A stretch of 64,000 bases of DNA from Zanthoxylum bungeanum (lineage: Eukaryota > Streptophyta > Magnoliopsida > Sapindales > Rutaceae). Positions 60,666 to 64,000 of the stretch are shown in pieces; the first letter of the stretch is position 1; the number at the start of each line of letters is the position of its first letter. Location of the stretch: assembly GCA_019454045.1 (NCBI GenBank), contig SKCR01031836.1, forward strand, positions 100,456 to 164,455. Reading direction: 5' to 3'. The translations under genes were made by a program, and so were the position numbers. Below the pieces are notes generated by a model. It worked only from the letters and a program-made list of their open reading frames with translations. It was not told the DNA's origin and did not search any database.

Positions 60666-60799
60666 CAAAAGCCAACGTGTAAAAACAATAATAAATAGCA
60701 ATATATTGAGAAGTGATATATGAAAAAAGAGATAACAATGAAAGGATAAAAAATTTTATCTTTTGTATATTTAAAAATTATAATTTAATGATTTCATAT
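60666..60799. other. AT-rich spacer
   Basis: Very AT-rich, with runs of A and T; nothing recognised. Confidence 0.5.
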
Positions 60800-62135
60800 T
60801 TTTTTTCAAAAAAAAATATGTAATTTTAAATAAATAAAAAGATAAAAAAATTGTCCTCCCTTTTTTCCCTCTTTGTTGACTTATCATTTTTATCAATATG
60901 GGGGAACACTTCATCCCACCATGACCTAAACTTATGGATGCCTCCTTTTCACTAACTAGAAGTTTGACCAAATGAGCGGTCCTAGATAGAAAGTCTTAAC
61001 TGGAACCAAATTCTTTAGCAATCTCATTAGAAGAAAACGTTCGCTGATCCTTCAGAGATAGGTGTAGCAAAGTAGGTTAATAAAACAAGGTCTCTGAAAA
61101 CCCTAACTGCTGGGACCAAAAAGCAGGAAAGTACAACTCCATTGAGGCTGTGACAGGCAGAGTGAAAGAGGCATATGTAGAGAGATAGCCGAAAGATAAG
61201 ATCCTGGACCATTGGACTTGGAATTCTTGAAAGAGGGGATCTTCCAAAGAAAGGGAAAAATCTGGAACCAACCATTAGAGGCTGAGGGAGGGGAGACTGA
61301 AAAATATATAATGATAGTTCGTCAAATTCAACCAGGAAGTAGGAGAGTATCTACTTCCATGTTCATGAACAAGTATAGTTCATTAGAGGATACCCAAAAG
61401 TTACCCCAAGTGACGATGCAACAGATTTCTCGGCCCTGAACTGTGGGAAGTAAGCAAAAATCTATAGCTGAACAATCCATAAGGAGCCATTAGCCCTGAA
61501 GAGGGGTGAGTCAACAGTGATGCGAGATAGGGAATGGAAAACAGAACCCAAGAACATGGATCCCAAAGCTACCAGCGATCGTTCTCACTACAGCAGCATA
61601 CTATTTGGTGGCTTATCCTCCAGAAAGGGAAAAGGATATTGGCATACTAAGACCCAAATGAATACCATATGCTCTTCGTCCGAAGGCACAAAAACCTTGT
61701 TTTTACTAAAGATAAAGGCACATGAGGCATTCTTCTTAAAATAAAGAGGCTCAAATGGTGGCAACCCTTCAGTGTCATTTAAAGCTGCAGATTTCTCCCC
61801 GACAATAGACATCCTAATCAGTGTTACAATGTCTCTAAAGGTTATGGACATGAGACCAAAGGGAAATATAAAAGAATTGCAGGATCGAGACCATAAACAG
61901 AGACCACCACCCAAAAGATCATACATAGGTTTGATTAGATTTCTCGTCATTTGAATCAGCTGTGATATGCCAATCGTATCCTAAATAGCTTGATACCCAT
62001 GTAGACAGTCTACCAACCAAGTCACAGCACTGTTTGCTCTAACATGACCAAGACTTGATGAGACAGCAAGATCACGAGGATTGAAAGAGAGAGGAAGCTT
62101 ACGAAACAGAGACTTAATCATATCCGCTGAAAAAT
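60800..62135 (-). pseudogene. Plant mobile domain (PMD) protein relic
   Basis: The PMD (aminotransferase-like, plant mobile domain) family occurs in host genes such as MAIN/MAIL1 and in plant transposons. Minus-strand landmarks: MIKSLFRKLPLSF (about 62125), LLGGGLCLWSRSCNSFIFPF and LMSITFRDIVTLIRMSIVGE (61930-61780), VPSDEEHMVFIWVLVCQYPF (near 61670), FLGSVFHSLSRITVDSPLF and GSLWIVQL*IFAYFPQF (about 61530-61440), ASMELYFPAFWSQQLGFSE (about 61150-61085). Fragments of the C-terminus run to about 60800. Stops at about 61995, 61585, 61460 and 61370 and frame changes near 61270 make it a pseudogene. No introns are needed to follow it. Confidence 0.8.
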
Positions 62136-63192
62136 GACTAGGTAATGTTTATCCGATTATAGAGACTAGTTACCAGAGATCCGATATGTGCTTCGTACGG
62201 GGCAGACACATTTCCAGCCCCAGGCCTTGCACGTGACATTAGATACTGGATCGATATACGCAATACTACGGATACTACGCCTTATATAGATCAAATATTT
62301 CAGTAAGGATATTTCTGGAGAATTGGGTAGGCATGGCGCTTTACTAGAAGCCAAACTTGTCTTGTAAATCGGTACAAACGTAGTACTAGGTACGTACGTG
62401 TTCGGATAGTCCGACGACCGGATTTACTGCCAACATATCCGAGGATCTCATGGGTCGCTTCCCGAAGATTCACCGATGACGTATGACTCGCACTTTATTA
62501 ATCTGAGATTAATTAGATGAGAGAGAAAATTAATCTGGGATTAATTACGGAGATATTTTATCTGGGATAAAATATCATTTAAAGAGAGAAAACGATTAAT
62601 TTGGAATTAATCGATAAAATAATATATTCGATATATTATACGAAATTGGATTTCGACGTGGAATTAAAATTAGATTTTAATTCGGGCGAACGAGTTAATT
62701 TAGAATTAATTCGTTAGCGACGTGAATAGTAATTTTGCTAGGCATAATTATTTAATTACGTCGCAACGGAAAATTCGTTAATTTGGAATTAGCGAACCCG
62801 AGCCCGTGAGTGTTTGCGGGCGCACTCGCATTGCGAATTCAAGTGCGGCCCACAAGTCACATCAAGCGTCAAATCTAGTCACATCAAGCGTCAAATCACT
62901 TGTCACTTTGAGTGATGTGATTTCTAGTAATGAGTGATGTGAATAGTTGATGTAGTAGTTGGAAGGCATTGATTGTTTTTGCCTTGACTTTTGGTAAATG
63001 AATTTTTGAAATTCATTTATGTGTATTAGATACACATTTTCCAACAACCAACACTTAACACACTTCTCTCATTTTCTTCTCCTCTCTCACGCCGAATGGG
63101 CTTTTCTTCTCCATTTTTTTTCTGGTTTCACCGTGAATTGAAGGAGAAGCAATAGGAAATATTACGGAAAAATTTCTGGAGTGCTAGCACAC
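62136..63192 (+). mobile_element. Truncated copia LTR K
   Basis: Homologous to the I LTR from about 31467 to 32516 (TGACTAGGTCATG... to GTGCTAGCACACT) but lacking both LTR ends, so about half of the LTR is present. It includes the hairpin array at 62496-62796. The left border touches the PMD relic and the right border touches a gypsy 3' region. No target duplication can be expected because both ends are lost. Confidence 0.85.
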
Positions 63193-63970
63193 TTTAAGAT
63201 ATCTATCTTTATTTGTAATTATTTATGATATATGATATGTCTTAAAAAAAGATGAAAATAGTTGAAAAGAAAAATATTTTGAAAATAAAGAAATACACCA
63301 CCTATAACAGATAAGCATGAAGCTACCTATGGGCGAGTGTTAGGACCACCATGGGGATAAATGCTACCTTGAAGGGTAGGTGAGTCAAAAATTTAAAAAA
63401 AAAGAAAAAAAAAAGAAAAAAAAAAGACATACCATATAAAGCTTAATAGGTAAATACAAAGTATTTTTTTTTTGGTATCTAGGTTGGTTTGACCCATCGA
63501 TCCTAATTTTTGAGATAAAATCACTGAGTTGGCTTTTTTAGGATTCGAGCTGTGACTAAACCTTTACACACACACACACTGTGAGTCTAACATAGATAAT
63601 ATATTCAAGAATTTGGATTTGAGTTGTGTTGTGTTGGGTACTTTGAAGGTTATTTGGTTTCATTACTAAGCACTATTTAAAGATAATATTTTGTATAACT
63701 TCCAGGATGATTTTGTTTAGTTAATTATTTTTTTATTTTTGTGTGATTTCATGTGCATTTTAAATGACGTTTTTGGGTGTCGTCGCTGTAAGCCCTCATG
63801 AGACTACAACTCGTCCATGAGGGCCACATAGGGGTTTAAAGGCTTGTTGCATACACTAAATACAATTGTGATCCCTACGAAAGTGGCTTAGGTTAATTAA
63901 GTTTTAGTTTTATTTAATTTACTTTTATTTGTTTTACTCGAGGACTAGCAAAATTTTAAGTTTGAGGGTG
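63193..63970 (+). mobile_element. 3' internal region of another gypsy element (L)
   Basis: Positions about 63200-63720 are a diverged copy of the D 3' UTR block at 48190-48740. Shared words include GGGCGAGTGTTAGGACCACC, the GAAATGCTACCTT-type motif, GAGTTGGCTT and a CACACACAC run. A/G-rich low complexity is at 63385-63425. The end, AAGTTTGAGGGTG at 63958-63970, looks like a gypsy polypurine tract. No coding sequence is visible; the left part is cut by LTR fragment K. Confidence 0.65.
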
Positions 63971-64000
63971 TGATAAGCGACCAATATTCATATATTTCTT
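63971..64000 (+). mobile_element. Start of the 3' LTR of element L (cut by window end)
   Basis: TGATAAGCGACC directly follows the polypurine-like AAGTTTGAGGGTG, an arrangement common in plant gypsy elements. Only 30 bp are present. Confidence 0.45.

Noticed and set aside
60961..62130. Organelle DNA insertion (purine-rich style at 61200-61600)
   Set aside because: The minus strand reads as a plant mobile domain protein over most of the region, which explains the sequence better.
1..64000. tRNA, rRNA, CRISPR or bacterial gene clusters
   Set aside because: No cloverleaf with tRNA box A and B, no rRNA-like sequence, no spaced identical repeats and no compact operon layout were seen. The only tRNA-like signals are primer binding sites.

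Overview
The window is repeat-rich, AT-rich nuclear DNA of a flowering plant. The evidence is many LTR retrotransposons of the Ty1/copia type and of the Ty3/gypsy Tat type, plus relics of plant-specific gene families (DUF1985, Ulp1-like C48 peptidase, plant mobile domain). I see no intact host gene, no rRNA or tRNA gene, no CRISPR array and nothing bacterial. The species cannot be told from the sequence.

Almost all of 1-54289 is one nest of retrotransposons, readable from split LTRs and target-site duplications (TSDs). Innermost to outermost: solo LTRs H (42754-44855) and J (34169-36182) and copia element I (23545-32788) lie in copia element E (22351-45401, minus). E lies in the RT-RNase H region of gypsy/Tat element D (15623-51926, plus; TSD CGATG). 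D lies in the 5' LTR of copia element C (7294-53639, minus; TSD GTTTC/GTCTC). C lies in the LTR of element B (minus, 54289 down past the left edge). A related element A (1-4357, plus) abuts B's internal region at 4358 and probably sits inside it.

From 54290 rightwards the older locus shows. A broken minus-strand gene carries DUF1985 (58760-59968), a coiled exon, a Thr/Pro repeat linker and an Ulp1-like cysteine protease domain (54530-55150). It is split by gypsy solo LTR F (56034-58280, TSD GTGAC). A Mutator-like terminal sequence may lie at 60555-60665. Next come a plant-mobile-domain pseudogene (60800-62135, minus), a truncated copia LTR (K) and the 3' end of another gypsy element whose LTR begins at 63971.

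No element looks autonomous. C has in-frame stops, one frameshift and substituted catalytic residues in protease and RT. D has about a dozen stops and two frameshifts. E and I are heavily decayed. The most unusual structure is a run of about eight adjacent short hairpins, mostly with 3-nt loops, that recurs in every copia LTR here. Coordinates inside decayed elements are approximate, and all homology calls were made by eye.
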